Origin: JBBSHJ01 sp038253135
GTDB lineage: Bacteria > Actinomycetota > Actinomycetes > Mycobacteriales > QHCD01
Length of the DNA stretch: 30,461 nucleotides
Reading direction: 5' to 3'
Assembly (NCBI GenBank): GCA_038253135.1
Contig: JBBSHJ010000035.1
Span: 1 to 30,461, forward strand
Shown here: positions 15,754 to 25,631 of the stretch, piece after piece
Position numbering within the stretch: position 1 is the first letter of the stretch
Layout: the number at the start of each line of letters is the position of its first letter
Made by a program: the position numbers and the translations under genes
Notes under the pieces: generated by a model
Told to the model about the DNA's origin: nothing
The model's input: only the letters and a program-made list of their open reading frames with translations
The model's database searches: none

Positions 15754-17694
15754 GTGGCTGCCAAGAAGGACAACAAGTACGACGCGAGCTCCATCACCGT
15801 GCTCAAGGGGCTCGAGGCGGTGCGCAAGCGACCGGGCATGTACGTCGGCTCGACCGGCGAGCGCGGCCTGCAGCAGATGTTCACCGAGCTGGTCGACAAC
15901 GCGGTCGACGAGGCGATGGCAGGCACCTGCGACGCCATACACGTCACGCTGCTGGCCGACGGCGGCCTGCGGGTCACCGACAACGGGCGTGGCATGCCGG
16001 TAGACATGCACCCGACCGAGCGTCGGCCCGGCGTCGAGGTGATCATGATGACGCTGCATGCGGGCGGCAAGTTCGACAGAAAGTCCTACGCGGTCTCCGG
16101 CGGTCTGCACGGTGTCGGCGTGTCGGTGGTCAACGCCCTGTCCACGGCGGTCGATGTCGAGATCGCCACCGGGGGCAACGAGTGGTTCGAGCGGTTCGAG
16201 AAGGGCAAGGGCCTCGGGCTGCAGAAGGGCAAGCCGACCGGACGCACCGGCACCGCGGTGACCTGCTGGGCCGATCCGTCGATCTTCGAGACGATCGTCT
16301 ATTCCCACGAGACGATCGCGCGGCGGATGCAGGAGCTGGCCTTCCTCAACCGCGGCCTGCAGATGAGCCTGCGCGACGAGCGCGAGGAGACGCCGCGCGA
16401 GGAGACCTGGAAGTACGACGGCGGCATCGTCGATTTCATCCGGCACCTCAATTCCAGCAAGGAGCCGCTGCACAAGACGGTCATCAGTTTCACCGAGGAG
16501 TCCGACGGCACCGCCGTCGACACCGCTGTCGATATCGCGATGCAGTGGAACGTCAGCTTCAGCGAGTCTGTGCACACCTTCGTCAACGTGATCAACACCA
16601 TTGAGGGCGGCACCCACGAGGAGGGCTTTCGGTCGTCGCTGACCAAGGTCGTCAACGACTACGCGGAATCGAAGAAGATCATCAAGAACAAGGACGACCG
16701 GCTGACCGGTGACGACATCCGCGAGGGTCTCGCCGCGATCATCTCGGTGAAGGTCGCCGAGCCGCAGTTCGAGGGGCAGACCAAGACCAGGCTCGGTAAC
16801 ACCTCTGTCCGCTCGTTCGTGCAGAAGATCTGCAACGAGCGCCTCAGCGCGTGGTTCGAGGAGCACCCGGCCGAGGCCAAGCAGATCCTGAACAAGGCGA
16901 CGCAGGCCGCCCGCGCGCGCCGCGCGGCGCAGGAGGCGCGAAAGAGCGTGCGCAAGGGCCTGCTCGACGTCGGCTCCCTGCCCGGGAAGCTGGCCGATTG
17001 CCGGTCCACCGACCCGTCCCAGTCCGAGCTCTACATCGTCGAGGGTGACTCCGCCGGCGGATCGGCGAAATCCGGCCGGGACTCGATGTACCAAGCGATC
17101 CTGCCGATCCGCGGCAAGATCATCAACGTCGAGAAGGCGCGCATCGACCGCGTTCTGAAAAACAACGAGGTCCAGTCGATCATCACCGCGCTCGGCACCG
17201 GCATCTACGACGAGTTCGACATCAGCAAGCTGCGCTACCACAAGATCGTCCTGATGGCCGACGCCGACGTCGACGGCCAGCACATCGCCACGCTGCTGCT
17301 CACGCTGCTCTTCCGGTTCATGCGTCCTCTGATCGAGGCCGGTCACATCTATCTCGCGCAGCCCCCGCTCTACAAGCTGAAATGGCAGCGCACCGCCTCG
17401 GAATTCGCCTACACCGACGCCGAGCGCGACGGGTTGATCAAGGTCGGTGTCGAGGCGGGCCGCAAGCTCCCGAGGGACGACGGGATCCAGCGCTACAAGG
17501 GTCTCGGTGAGATGAATGCCACGGAGCTGTGGGAGACCACGATGGATCCGGCCAACCGGGTCTTCCGCCAGGTCACGCTCGATGACGCGGCCACCGCGGA
17601 CGAGCTGTTCAGCGTGCTGATGGGCGAGGACGTCGAAGCGCGCCGGAACTTCATCATCAGAAACGCCAAAGACGTCCGGTTCCTCGATATCTAA
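15754..17694 (+). CDS. gyrB: DNA gyrase subunit B
   Basis: ATPase subunit of DNA gyrase, which introduces negative supercoils with GyrA. It has 646 residues. The GHKL ATPase domain shows GLEAVRKRPGMYVGST, ELVDNAVDEAMAG and GGLHGVGVSVVNALS. The TOPRIM domain shows EGDSAGGSAKSGRD (E430) and MADADVDGQHI (D503, D505, D507), and the tail holds RYKGLGEMNATELWETTMDP. The GTG at 15754 has GAGAGG six bases upstream. The frame is open back to 15709, but the family start supports 15754. gyrA follows after 92 bp. Confidence 0.98.
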   Translation: MAAKKDNKYDASSITVLKGLEAVRKRPGMYVGSTGERGLQQMFTELVDNAVDEAMAGTCDAIHVTLLADGGLRVTDNGRGMPVDMHPTERRPGVEVIMMTLHAGGKFDRKSYAVSGGLHGVGVSVVNALSTAVDVEIATGGNEWFERFEKGKGLGLQKGKPTGRTGTAVTCWADPSIFETIVYSHETIARRMQELAFLNRGLQMSLRDEREETPREETWKYDGGIVDFIRHLNSSKEPLHKTVISFTEESDGTAVDTAVDIAMQWNVSFSESVHTFVNVINTIEGGTHEEGFRSSLTKVVNDYAESKKIIKNKDDRLTGDDIREGLAAIISVKVAEPQFEGQTKTRLGNTSVRSFVQKICNERLSAWFEEHPAEAKQILNKATQAARARRAAQEARKSVRKGLLDVGSLPGKLADCRSTDPSQSELYIVEGDSAGGSAKSGRDSMYQAILPIRGKIINVEKARIDRVLKNNEVQSIITALGTGIYDEFDISKLRYHKIVLMADADVDGQHIATLLLTLLFRFMRPLIEAGHIYLAQPPLYKLKWQRTASEFAYTDAERDGLIKVGVEAGRKLPRDDGIQRYKGLGEMNATELWETTMDPANRVFRQVTLDDAATADELFSVLMGEDVEARRNFIIRNAKDVRFLDI

Positions 17695-17786
17695 CCAACC
17701 GGGATGTCTCAACCAACTGATAAGCGTGATCGACCTGACCTGTCCGTTTTTCTCCACGGTGAAATGATTCAGCCAAGAGGTTATCT

Positions 17787-20303
<2,517 letters not shown>

Positions 20304-20627
20304 GGTGCACATGGCCCGGTTTGGAGCTATGTACGGTGCGGCTGCGAGCATGGTTTGCGCTCGGCACGTCGGGGGTACGCCGTGCAGCGGATGGCCGGCG
20401 CCGGTTGTCGGCCGGCGTACCCCGGCCGGTTCTCGCTACAACGCGAGGCCCGCACGACGGACACGGCTCGGTTTGACCGAACGTCGGGCCGCGAGGAGGC
20501 ACTCGGTAATGGGAGCTGGGAAGTCGAGCCCCGCACGGACTGAGGCGGTTGTGCCGGCCATGGCGGCCGGCCACGATCCGCTGGTCACCGGCTCGGCGCC
20601 GGATGGCCCGGCTCCCGGGGCGGCCCG
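20304..20627. other. Gene-free gap after gyrA with a hairpin
   Basis: 324 bp between gyrA and the DUF3566 gene. It holds the hairpin listed separately and several short open frames with no ribosome-binding site or recognisable product. A promoter for the DUF3566 gene is not obvious. Confidence 0.5.
20372..20423 (+). terminator. Possible gyrA terminator hairpin
   Basis: A perfect 11-bp inverted repeat GGGGTACGCCG / CGGCGTACCCC (20372-20382 and 20413-20423) encloses 30 bases that contain a second palindrome, CCGGCGCCGG. It starts 69 bases after the gyrA stop. There is no U-tract, so factor-independent termination is uncertain. Confidence 0.45.
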
Positions 20628-21710
20628 GTGAGCCCGCACCGGCCGGACCGCCGGCGCGAGGAGCACGAGCACGGCGGCGTCGGCACCGATGAGCGCGACG
20701 ACCTCGCGACCGACGACGGCGCCGACAAAATCCCCGACGACGGCGCCGAGCAGGGGCGGGAGCACCCGGGCGACGCAGACCCGGACGAAGACTCGGGCGG
20801 CGTCGCTGATGGTGCTGCGGCCGCTGCTCCGGACGAGGACGGCTCGGCCCCTCCTGGTGAGCCCGATCGCGTGCCGGAGGAGGGTGATCCCGGGCACGGC
20901 CGCACCGATCTCCGTGCTGGCTCAGATCTCCGTGCTGGCTCAGATCTCCGTGCTGGCTCAGGTCTCCCCGGTGTGCTCGATCGGCGCGATGCTGATGCCG
21001 CTGGCAGCGGCCTCGGCTACACCGACGACGAATTCGGGTCGGGCGGCGCCGCTGCGGATGCGGCTGATGCGCCGCGAGAGAGCCCGGACAGCCTGTGGTC
21101 ACGTCCCCTCGATGATCACGCCCAGCCGGGTGCCGTTGAGGTGACCGACCCGAAGGCCGATCCGACCGCCGTGGCCGCCGGTCCCACTGCGCCCATCGGG
21201 CCCGCGGCGCCCCCAGCTCCGGCCGCGGCGCCGCCGGAGCCGTTCCACTGGCGCTCCGCTCCGGAGCCGCCGCTAGTGCGGCCCGCGCCGCGACTACCCC
21301 GTCCGGCCGCAGCGGCCGGGGTCGCCGGCACCGCCGGAACCGGTCCAGCCGGGCCACCCCGACGGCGCCGGGCGAGGCTGCAGCTGCGCCGGCTGGATCC
21401 CTGGTCGACGCTGAAGTTCTCGCTCGTGCTCTCCCTTGCCTTCTTTGTCATCTGGATGGTGGCGATCGGCGTGCTGTACGGCGTACTCGACCAGATAAAC
21501 GTCTTCGACAAGCTCAACCACACGATCAACGAGATCAATAACAGCGCGTCGAACCTCATCACCCCGAAGGTGGTCTTCGGTGCGGCGGCCGTCATCGGCG
21601 CCATCTACATCGTGCTGTTCACGGCCCTCGCGACGATCGGCTCGTTCATCTACAACCTGTGTGCGGACATGGTCGGCGGCATCGAGGTGACCCTGACGGA
21701 TGGCGATTGA
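20628..21710 (+). CDS. DUF3566 transmembrane protein
   Basis: Membrane protein of 360 residues, the positional match of Rv0007 in M. tuberculosis and SCO3872 in Streptomyces. Function is unknown. The first 250 residues are a low-complexity cytoplasmic region, acidic then Pro/Ala-rich, including DLRAGS three times. The conserved C-terminal domain follows: a basic stretch RRRRARLQLRRLDPWS, a membrane helix at about 263-287, a hydrophilic segment NVFDKLNHTINEINNSASNLI and a second helix at about 315-342, ending YNLCADMVGGIEVTLTDGD. The GTG at 20628 has only a weak ribosome-binding site, and a later start within the disordered region is possible. Confidence 0.85.
   Translation: MSPHRPDRRREEHEHGGVGTDERDDLATDDGADKIPDDGAEQGREHPGDADPDEDSGGVADGAAAAAPDEDGSAPPGEPDRVPEEGDPGHGRTDLRAGSDLRAGSDLRAGSGLPGVLDRRDADAAGSGLGYTDDEFGSGGAAADAADAPRESPDSLWSRPLDDHAQPGAVEVTDPKADPTAVAAGPTAPIGPAAPPAPAAAPPEPFHWRSAPEPPLVRPAPRLPRPAAAAGVAGTAGTGPAGPPRRRRARLQLRRLDPWSTLKFSLVLSLAFFVIWMVAIGVLYGVLDQINVFDKLNHTINEINNSASNLITPKVVFGAAAVIGAIYIVLFTALATIGSFIYNLCADMVGGIEVTLTDGD
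20907..20960 (+). repeat. 18-bp tandem repeat (x3) in the DUF3566 gene
   Basis: GATCTCCGTGCTGGCTCA occurs three times without a break and encodes DLRAGS three times in the disordered N-terminal region. A length that is a multiple of three keeps the frame. Confidence 0.95.
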
Positions 21711-21756
21711 CGCGCCGTACGGTAATCTCGGAACTCGCGGCCGGAGGTCGCGTCGC

Positions 21757-21830
21757 GGGCCTGTAGCTCAGCCGGTTAGAGCACATCCCTGATAAGGATG
21801 AGGTCGGAGGTTCAAGTCCTCCCGGGCCCA
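21757..21830 (+). tRNA. tRNA-Ile (anticodon GAT)
   Basis: A 74-base cloverleaf. Acceptor GGGCCTG pairs with CGGGCCC (one G-U), the D-loop is TAGCTCAGCCGGTTAGAGC, the anticodon stem CATCC/GGATG closes the loop CTGATAA, and the T-arm is GGAGG-TTCAAGT-CCTCC. The discriminator base is A, and CCA is not encoded. Location after gyrA and DUF3566 matches ileT in Mycobacterium. Confidence 0.97.
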
Positions 21831-21886
21831 CCCCCGAAGACGGCCCAGCCGGGCACAACGTCCCGATCGGGCGGGGAAGGTAGAAA

Positions 21887-22015
21887 ATGAAGAGGCTGCT
21901 GCTCCTCGCCGGAATCGTCGGCGGTTCGTTTGCCATGTTGCGCAAGCGGCAGGCCGCGCGGGACGAAGCGGACCTGTGGCACGAGGCGACGACCGCGACC
22001 TCCGCCCCGCGCTGA
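21887..22015 (+). CDS. DLW-39 family microprotein
   Basis: A 42-residue peptide, MKRLLLLAGIVGGSFAMLRK followed by RQAARDEADLWHEATTATSAPR. It has a hydrophobic N-terminal helix, a basic patch and the DLW motif that names the family, always encoded near gyrA and tRNA-Ile in actinobacteria. AAGG lies six or seven bases before the ATG. It is probably a small membrane-associated protein; no function is known. It sits between tRNA-Ile and tRNA-Ala on the same strand. Confidence 0.85.
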   Translation: MKRLLLLAGIVGGSFAMLRKRQAARDEADLWHEATTATSAPR

Positions 22016-22041
22016 AGCTGCATTCGACAGATCGACGATCC

Positions 22042-22117
22042 GGGGACGTAGCTCAACTGGCAGAGCACCGCCTTTGCAAGGCGGGGGTTGAGGGTTCGAG
22101 TCCCTTCGTCTCCACCA
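22042..22117 (+). tRNA. tRNA-Ala (anticodon TGC), CCA encoded
   Basis: A 76-base cloverleaf. Acceptor GGGGACG pairs with CGTCTCC, the anticodon stem CCGCC/GGCGG closes TTTGCAA, and the T-arm is GAGGG-TTCGAGT-CCCTT (one mismatch at the end). The discriminator A is followed by an encoded CCA. Its 3' half is the left attachment site of the adjacent island, and the gene is kept intact by the insertion. Confidence 0.97.
22073..22115 (+). repeat. attL: tRNA-Ala anticodon loop to 3' end
   Basis: Runs from TTTGCAAGG in the anticodon loop to CGTCTCCAC at the 3' end of tRNA-Ala. It matches 24478-24520 at 39 of 43 positions. The mismatches sit in one cluster in the T-arm. Confidence 0.9.
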
Positions 22118-22176
22118 CACCTGACCAGCGGAAACACCGCTTCCAGTACCGATTCACGCCTGCCAACTGGCGCACG

Positions 22177-22196
22177 GCTGCCTAATCCGCTGCCTA
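22177..22196 (+). repeat. 20-bp repeat, left copy (candidate integrase arm site)
   Basis: GCTGCCTAATCCGCTGCCTA, itself a direct repeat of GCTGCCTA spaced by four bases. It ends on the integrase stop codon, 61 bases inside attL. An identical copy is at 24364-24383. Confidence 0.85.
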
Positions 22197-22544
22197 CGAC
22201 CCCGGAATTGCGCTGAAGACATCGTCGATGATCGACGCTGCGTTGGGCATCCGCTCGGGTAGCACATGGCTGTAGGTGTCCATGGTCAGCCGAATCGTCG
22301 AGTGACCCAGGACGTCCATGACGATACGCGGATCTACGCCATTGGAGAGTAGGAAGGTCGCGCAGGCGTGACACAGGTCATGGAACCGGAGCCACTCCAG
22401 ATCCAGGCTGGCGCGCAACTCGCAGAACCAGCGATGCACGTTCCTCGGATCCAGCGGCGTTCCGATCCCCGACGCAAATATCAGTCCCCGGTCGTCCCAC
22501 GCCGGTCCGGCAGCCAGGCGGTCAGCTGCCTGTCGCGCGCGCGA
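22194..22544 (-). pseudogene. Tyrosine recombinase (phage integrase), C-terminal remnant
   Basis: About 116 codons of the catalytic domain of an actinophage-type integrase, open from an in-frame stop at 22545-22547 to TAG at 22194. Family sequence begins at RQAADRLAAGPAWDDRGLIF and continues TPLDPRNVHRWFCEL. The box II HxxR is HDLCHACAT, where the catalytic Arg is Cys (TGT). The second His (LGHSTI) and the nucleophile region (DTYSHVLPE) remain. The core-binding domain, the first catalytic Arg and any start codon are missing. The truncation and the Arg-to-Cys change both indicate a dead gene. The part from GTG at 22439 could still be read as an 81-residue peptide. Confidence 0.92.
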
Positions 22545-22661
22545 TCACCTACGTCGACCGCTTCCCGGCGAGCCGCACAACTCTTTGACGGTGAATGCAG
22601 ACCCGATCAATCGGACGACTAATGGGCACGACCACAGCCGACCCGCTCAAGGGCGCCTTGC

Positions 22662-23231
22662 TCAGCCGGTCGGGCGGGCGAGCTCCCACTGGTGCCCGAA
22701 CGGATCCACGAGCCGACCGGTTCGCCAGCCGTCCTCGTCGTGTACCGCGGCCAGCTCAATCGCCCCGGCGTCGAGCGCCTGTGCGAACGCCGCGTCCGGG
22801 TCGGAGACGGTAAGGATCATTCGGACGCCGCGGCCCGGCTCGAAGCCTTCAGGCAGGTTCGAGTCCAGCTGCACCCAGAACCTCGCGCCGTCGACGAACA
22901 GCTCGCCGACCTGGAGTTCGCCGCCACCTTCGGCGAGCTCGCCGGCCGTCGCACCGAAAGCCTGACGGTAGAAGTCGACCGCCACGGCGCCGCCTGAGTC
23001 CGCGACGTCGATCACGTTGATGTAGAGCAAGTCGCCCGGCTCGGGCTGCGGCGGCCTCTCCGTGCGCCAGGTTCCCCTGATGTTGCTAGTCGAATTGTCG
23101 AAAGCGATACTGCCGTTGCCGTGCCGACGGGTCGGCCAACCGAAGATGTATTCGTAAATGTCAGCTGATCGGTTGACGTCTGGGTGCGCCAACGGAAGGG
23201 CAGATGAATCGGATGGATGACTCTGCTTCAA
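22662..23231 (-). CDS. Chimeric VOC/glyoxalase-like protein
   Basis: 189 residues, of which about 70-187 form a complete VOC (glyoxalase/bleomycin-resistance) domain: VDFYRQAFGATAGEL, VRMILTVSDPDAAFAQALDAGA and RTGRLVDPFGHQWELARP. The first 65 residues (DVNRSADIYEYIFGWPTRRH through RGTWRTERPPQPEPG) look like the first half-module of a different VOC protein. The joint is near GDLLYINVIDVADSGG. No ATG or GTG begins the frame, which opens with TTG at 23231 without a Shine-Dalgarno. The gene may be a fusion by deletion between two VOC genes and may not be translated as drawn. Reaction unknown. Confidence 0.6.
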   Translation of the reverse strand: MKQSHPSDSSALPLAHPDVNRSADIYEYIFGWPTRRHGNGSIAFDNSTSNIRGTWRTERPPQPEPGDLLYINVIDVADSGGAVAVDFYRQAFGATAGELAEGGGELQVGELFVDGARFWVQLDSNLPEGFEPGRGVRMILTVSDPDAAFAQALDAGAIELAAVHDEDGWRTGRLVDPFGHQWELARPTG

Positions 23232-23267
23232 ACTGAGGCGAGTCGGCGCCGTCCCGCTGGGTATCCT

Positions 23268-23648
23268 CTACCGAAGCAGTCGGACGCGGATGGGTAGGTC
23301 GAGGTCGATCCATGCGCGATCGGCGGTCAGGACCTCGGGGGGTGTGCTGCGCACTGTCAGGGCAAGGCAGCAGCGATCACCGAGCGACAACGCGCGTCCG
23401 CCGGCCAAAGACCTCATGGCACCGGCCAGCTCGGCATCGATTTCGAGCATCGGCTCGATCGTGACACCGGCCGCCGCGAGCAACTCACGCACCCGGCTGA
23501 CGTCGAGGTCGGCGTCGACGAGTTTGCCGATGACTTCGGCGAGATTGGCCGCGCCCAGGGCTGCAGAGTTCAGTTCGGCCGCGACCACCTCGGCGCCCGG
23601 CTCGTCGTGAACAAGCGCCAGGATCGCGGACGCGTCCAGGACCGTCAC
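23268..23648 (-). CDS. vapC: PIN-domain toxin, VapC family
   Basis: Predicted Mg-dependent ribonuclease toxin of 126 residues. The four PIN acidic residues are visible: D5 (VLDASAIL), E38 (NLAEVIGKL), D91 (SLGDRCCLA) and D110 (TADRAW). The set is complete, so activity is plausible. The GTG start overlaps the antitoxin TGA by four bases (GTGA). It lies inside the tRNA-Ala element, where it may have helped keep the element. The RNA target cannot be read from sequence. Confidence 0.9.
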   Translation of the reverse strand: MTVLDASAILALVHDEPGAEVVAAELNSAALGAANLAEVIGKLVDADLDVSRVRELLAAAGVTIEPMLEIDAELAGAMRSLAGGRALSLGDRCCLALTVRSTPPEVLTADRAWIDLDLPIRVRLLR

Positions 23649-23887
23649 TCGGCTGCAGCGGCGATGCGCCGTTCGGCCAGCAGCTCGTCGACGAGCGAGC
23701 GATCCTTCGGGAGGTGTGCGCCAAGCCCGCGCAACTCAGCGACGGCGTCCTGCTGGCGCTCGAGCACGAGCCGCGGACCAGACAGTTGCAGGTGGAGACG
23801 ATCGCCAGGCTTGAGCCCGAGCACGGCTCGGACTTCGGCTGGGATCACCAGCCGGCCCTGCTGACCCATGACCAACGTGGCATCCAT
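23645..23887 (-). CDS. vapB: AbrB/MazE-type antitoxin of the PIN toxin
   Basis: 80-residue antitoxin. The N-terminal swapped-hairpin AbrB fold shows MGQQGRLVIPAEVRAVLGLKPGDRLHLQLSG (residues 7-37) and is expected to bind its own operator. The C-terminal half (VAELRGLGAHLPKDRSLVDELLAERR) should wrap the toxin. The ATG at 23887 is the only good start. It precedes and overlaps the toxin gene, the standard VapBC order, so the pair should be autoregulated. Confidence 0.88.
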   Translation of the reverse strand: MDATLVMGQQGRLVIPAEVRAVLGLKPGDRLHLQLSGPRLVLERQQDAVAELRGLGAHLPKDRSLVDELLAERRIAAAAE

Positions 23888-24363
23888 GGTCAGAGTGTGT
23901 CACGTACTGCTTCGGCGTGCCACATCGTGGCCCGGGTTTGCCACCAGCCTTGACCGACAGGGAGTCGCACCTCGTCGGGCACCCGTCGCAGATCACACGG
24001 CGGACCACAACAGGGCGCAACCAACAAGAGCACAAAAACGCACAACCAAATCGGTTACGAATTTCTTCACTGGCTTAAGAGCCTCGCTGCGCTCGGCCGC
24101 CCGGCTCCGCGTGTCCTCGCTGCGCTGCGGGCCGCTACGCCGGCTCGCGCTCGCCGCACACAGCAGGTGGACCAGGTTCAAGGGTCGACATGACACGGTC
24201 GGCGGCGACCCGACTCAGAGGATCAGCTCGCCAGTGATCGCGGCAAGGGCGCATCGTCGCTTCGCGATGGCCTGCGGCCACCCTTGACCCCGGTCACCAC
24301 CGACCGAGGAGGCCGGCTATCGGGTCGCCACCTCATCAGGGCCGCGAGATCCCAGCGGCCGTC
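23888..24363. other. Gene-free part of the island
   Basis: 476 bp without a supportable gene. A 67-codon frame on the minus strand (23993-24196) shows no family sequence or ribosome-binding site. A stretch at 24085-24160 repeats CCTCGCTGCGCT twice and resembles the GAGCG-rich repeat at the left edge of the window. A promoter for the toxin-antitoxin pair should lie at 23888-23950, but no clear hexamers are seen. Confidence 0.5.
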
Positions 24364-24383
24364 GCTGCCTAATCCGCTGCCTA
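24364..24383 (+). repeat. 20-bp repeat, right copy (candidate integrase arm site)
   Basis: Identical to 22177-22196 and placed 94 bases inside attR. In the excised circle the two copies would flank the att core in the same orientation, as arm-type integrase sites do. Confidence 0.85.
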
Positions 24384-24389
24384 ACAACC

Positions 24390-24459
24390 GGTCTCTGCGG
24401 GACGCAGGTCTGTCCGCCTGAGTGCCTTTCCGCCGGTCAGAGACCTATCCGCACAGACC
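24390..24459. repeat. Interleaved inverted repeats beside attR
   Basis: GGTCTCTG (24390-24397) and GGTCTGT (24407-24413) are followed by their complements CAGAGACC (24438-24445) and ACAGACC (24453-24459), in the order A-B-A'-B'. They lie between the 20-bp repeat and attR, so they may be further protein-binding sites of the attachment region. Confidence 0.6.
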
Positions 24460-24477
24460 AGAACGGCCTAGGCCGAT

Positions 24478-24520
24478 TTTGCAAGGCGGGGGTTGAGGGT
24501 TCGTATCCAATCGTCTCCAC
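24478..24520 (+). repeat. attR: degenerate copy of the tRNA-Ala 3' half
   Basis: Identical to attL for the first 26 bases (TTTGCAAGGCGGGGGTTGAG and six more) and the last 10. The T-arm segment has TATCCAA instead of AGTCCCT, and the CCA end is lost. There is no 5' tRNA half, so this is not a tRNA gene. Confidence 0.9.
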
Positions 24521-24570
24521 TTCCGGCCGCCGGCTCCTCGCAGCAGGCCGGCATTTGCGCGCAACACACC

Positions 24571-25320
24571 TCAGCGGTCCGGGATATCGGCCCAGTCGTG
24601 TCCGATGCGGTCGACCAGGTCGACGACGCCCGCAGCCGCGGCGCGCAGGTATCGGGAACCCTCCGAGGCGGACGCTGACGTCGGATCACCGACACCGCCG
24701 TGCGTCGTACGCGCGGGAAACCCGCTGGATGTCACGAGCCATTCGGGGAAGTCCGGATCGGCCGTGTCGGGATCTGCGGCCGACATGTCGACCCCAGGAT
24801 GATCAAGGGCGAGGAGAATCGACGTCTCGACGGCGCATGCGTGTCGCACAGTCACCGGGTCCTCGCCCGTGCGCGCCAGCTCGGCATTCATCGCGTCCCA
24901 GTAGCACAGTCCCCACATTCTCGGCGCAGCCCGATTTCGCGCCACCCGTTCCGCGGTGAGAGCCATCGCCGTCCTGTTACCGCCGTGTCCATTGACTACC
25001 AGCACGTTTTTGACCCCGGAGGATGCTCGGAGGGACACGCAGACACCGACAAGGACGTCGACCAGTGCCTCGGTGCCGACGGTAACGGTGCCCGGATAGC
25101 CGAGGTGGTGGTCGCTCGCGCCGTACCAGACGGTTGGGCACAGCAGAACCTCCGCGGGCCGGTCGCGCTCAACCGCTGTCGCCACGGCCGTGGCCGCGAT
25201 CGCGTCCGTTCCGAGCGGTAGATGGTCACTGTGCTGCTCAACGCTTCCGATGGGCACCATCGCGACGAGCCCGTCCGCATTGGCCCCGGCTACCGGTGAG
25301 CGCAATCCGATGAGTTCCAT
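24571..25320 (-). CDS. Creatininase-family metal-dependent amidohydrolase
   Basis: 249 residues of the creatininase/creatinine amidohydrolase superfamily, which also includes MftE and formamide hydrolases. Metal-site motifs are present: GSVEQHSDHLPLGTD (E28, H30, D39), YGASDHHLGYPGT, NGHGGN (110-115) and HACAVETSILL (E165). The ATG at 25320 has GGGAG five bases upstream and fits the family start MELIGLRSP. An in-frame ATG at 25332 would add four residues. No mycofactocin genes are near, so MftE is unlikely. The natural substrate is unknown. The gene ends 50 bp outside attR. Confidence 0.85.
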   Translation of the reverse strand: MELIGLRSPVAGANADGLVAMVPIGSVEQHSDHLPLGTDAIAATAVATAVERDRPAEVLLCPTVWYGASDHHLGYPGTVTVGTEALVDVLVGVCVSLRASSGVKNVLVVNGHGGNRTAMALTAERVARNRAAPRMWGLCYWDAMNAELARTGEDPVTVRHACAVETSILLALDHPGVDMSAADPDTADPDFPEWLVTSSGFPARTTHGGVGDPTSASASEGSRYLRAAAAGVVDLVDRIGHDWADIPDR

Positions 25321-25455
25321 GTCCGCTCCCATGCTTTTGCCTATCGCGAGAACCGCGCTTGTTTGCCGGCGCCACGCGTCCGCAGTCGCGAAGCGCCCAC
25401 TGAGAGGCTAGTAACCGCATGGCCGGGCCGGTCACCGGGCGGCAATTTGACGGCT

Positions 25456-25473
25456 GGAATGGGTGGCCATTCC
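25456..25473. promoter_or_regulatory. Perfect 7-bp hairpin/operator-like palindrome
   Basis: GGAATGG-GTGG-CCATTCC lies in the divergent gap between the creatininase and lsr2 genes. It could be a regulator site. The rest of the gap (25321-25631) shows no clear promoter hexamers. Confidence 0.4.
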
Positions 25474-25631
25474 TGTGCGCCGGCCCGCGAATTCTGACCC
25501 CGATTGGCGCCTGGATTCCTGTTGCTGCACAATCTGCACTCGATCGAGGTAGTCGAAGCAGTGCATTCATGCGCATGTTGTGGAATGATTCCCCCTAGTT
25601 AGTTCCAATTCGTGACGAATGGCGAGGAGAG

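Larger units (their letters stand above)
22073..24520. mobile_element. Decayed integrative element in tRNA-Ala
   Basis: About 2.45 kb bounded by a 43-bp imperfect direct repeat of the tRNA-Ala 3' half. Next to the tRNA end lies a truncated tyrosine recombinase gene facing the tRNA, the usual layout of tRNA-integrated elements. Inside are a chimeric VOC gene and a PIN/AbrB toxin-antitoxin pair. A 20-bp sequence occurs once inside each end. No replication, transfer or structural genes are present, so the element is a remnant that has lost most of its content. Confidence 0.85.

Noticed and set aside
15556..17757. 733-codon open frame on the minus strand opposite gyrB
   Set aside because: The plus strand is unmistakably gyrB. 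The antisense product is low-complexity Arg/Asp/Leu-rich sequence without motifs.
20355..20543. Small plus-strand frames between gyrA and the DUF3566 gene
   Set aside because: They span the inverted repeat, lack a Shine-Dalgarno and match nothing known.
23993..24196. 67-codon minus-strand frame in the island
   Set aside because: No ribosome-binding site and no recognisable domain. It overlaps repeated CTCGCTGCGCT sequence that gives open frames by composition.
24478..24552. Second tRNA-Ala gene
   Set aside because: Only the 3' half is present. The 5' acceptor and D-arm are missing and the T-arm is altered, so it is an attachment-site copy.
24571..25320. Mycofactocin peptidase MftE
   Set aside because: The fold family fits, but no mftA/B/C/D/F genes lie nearby, so only the superfamily is called.
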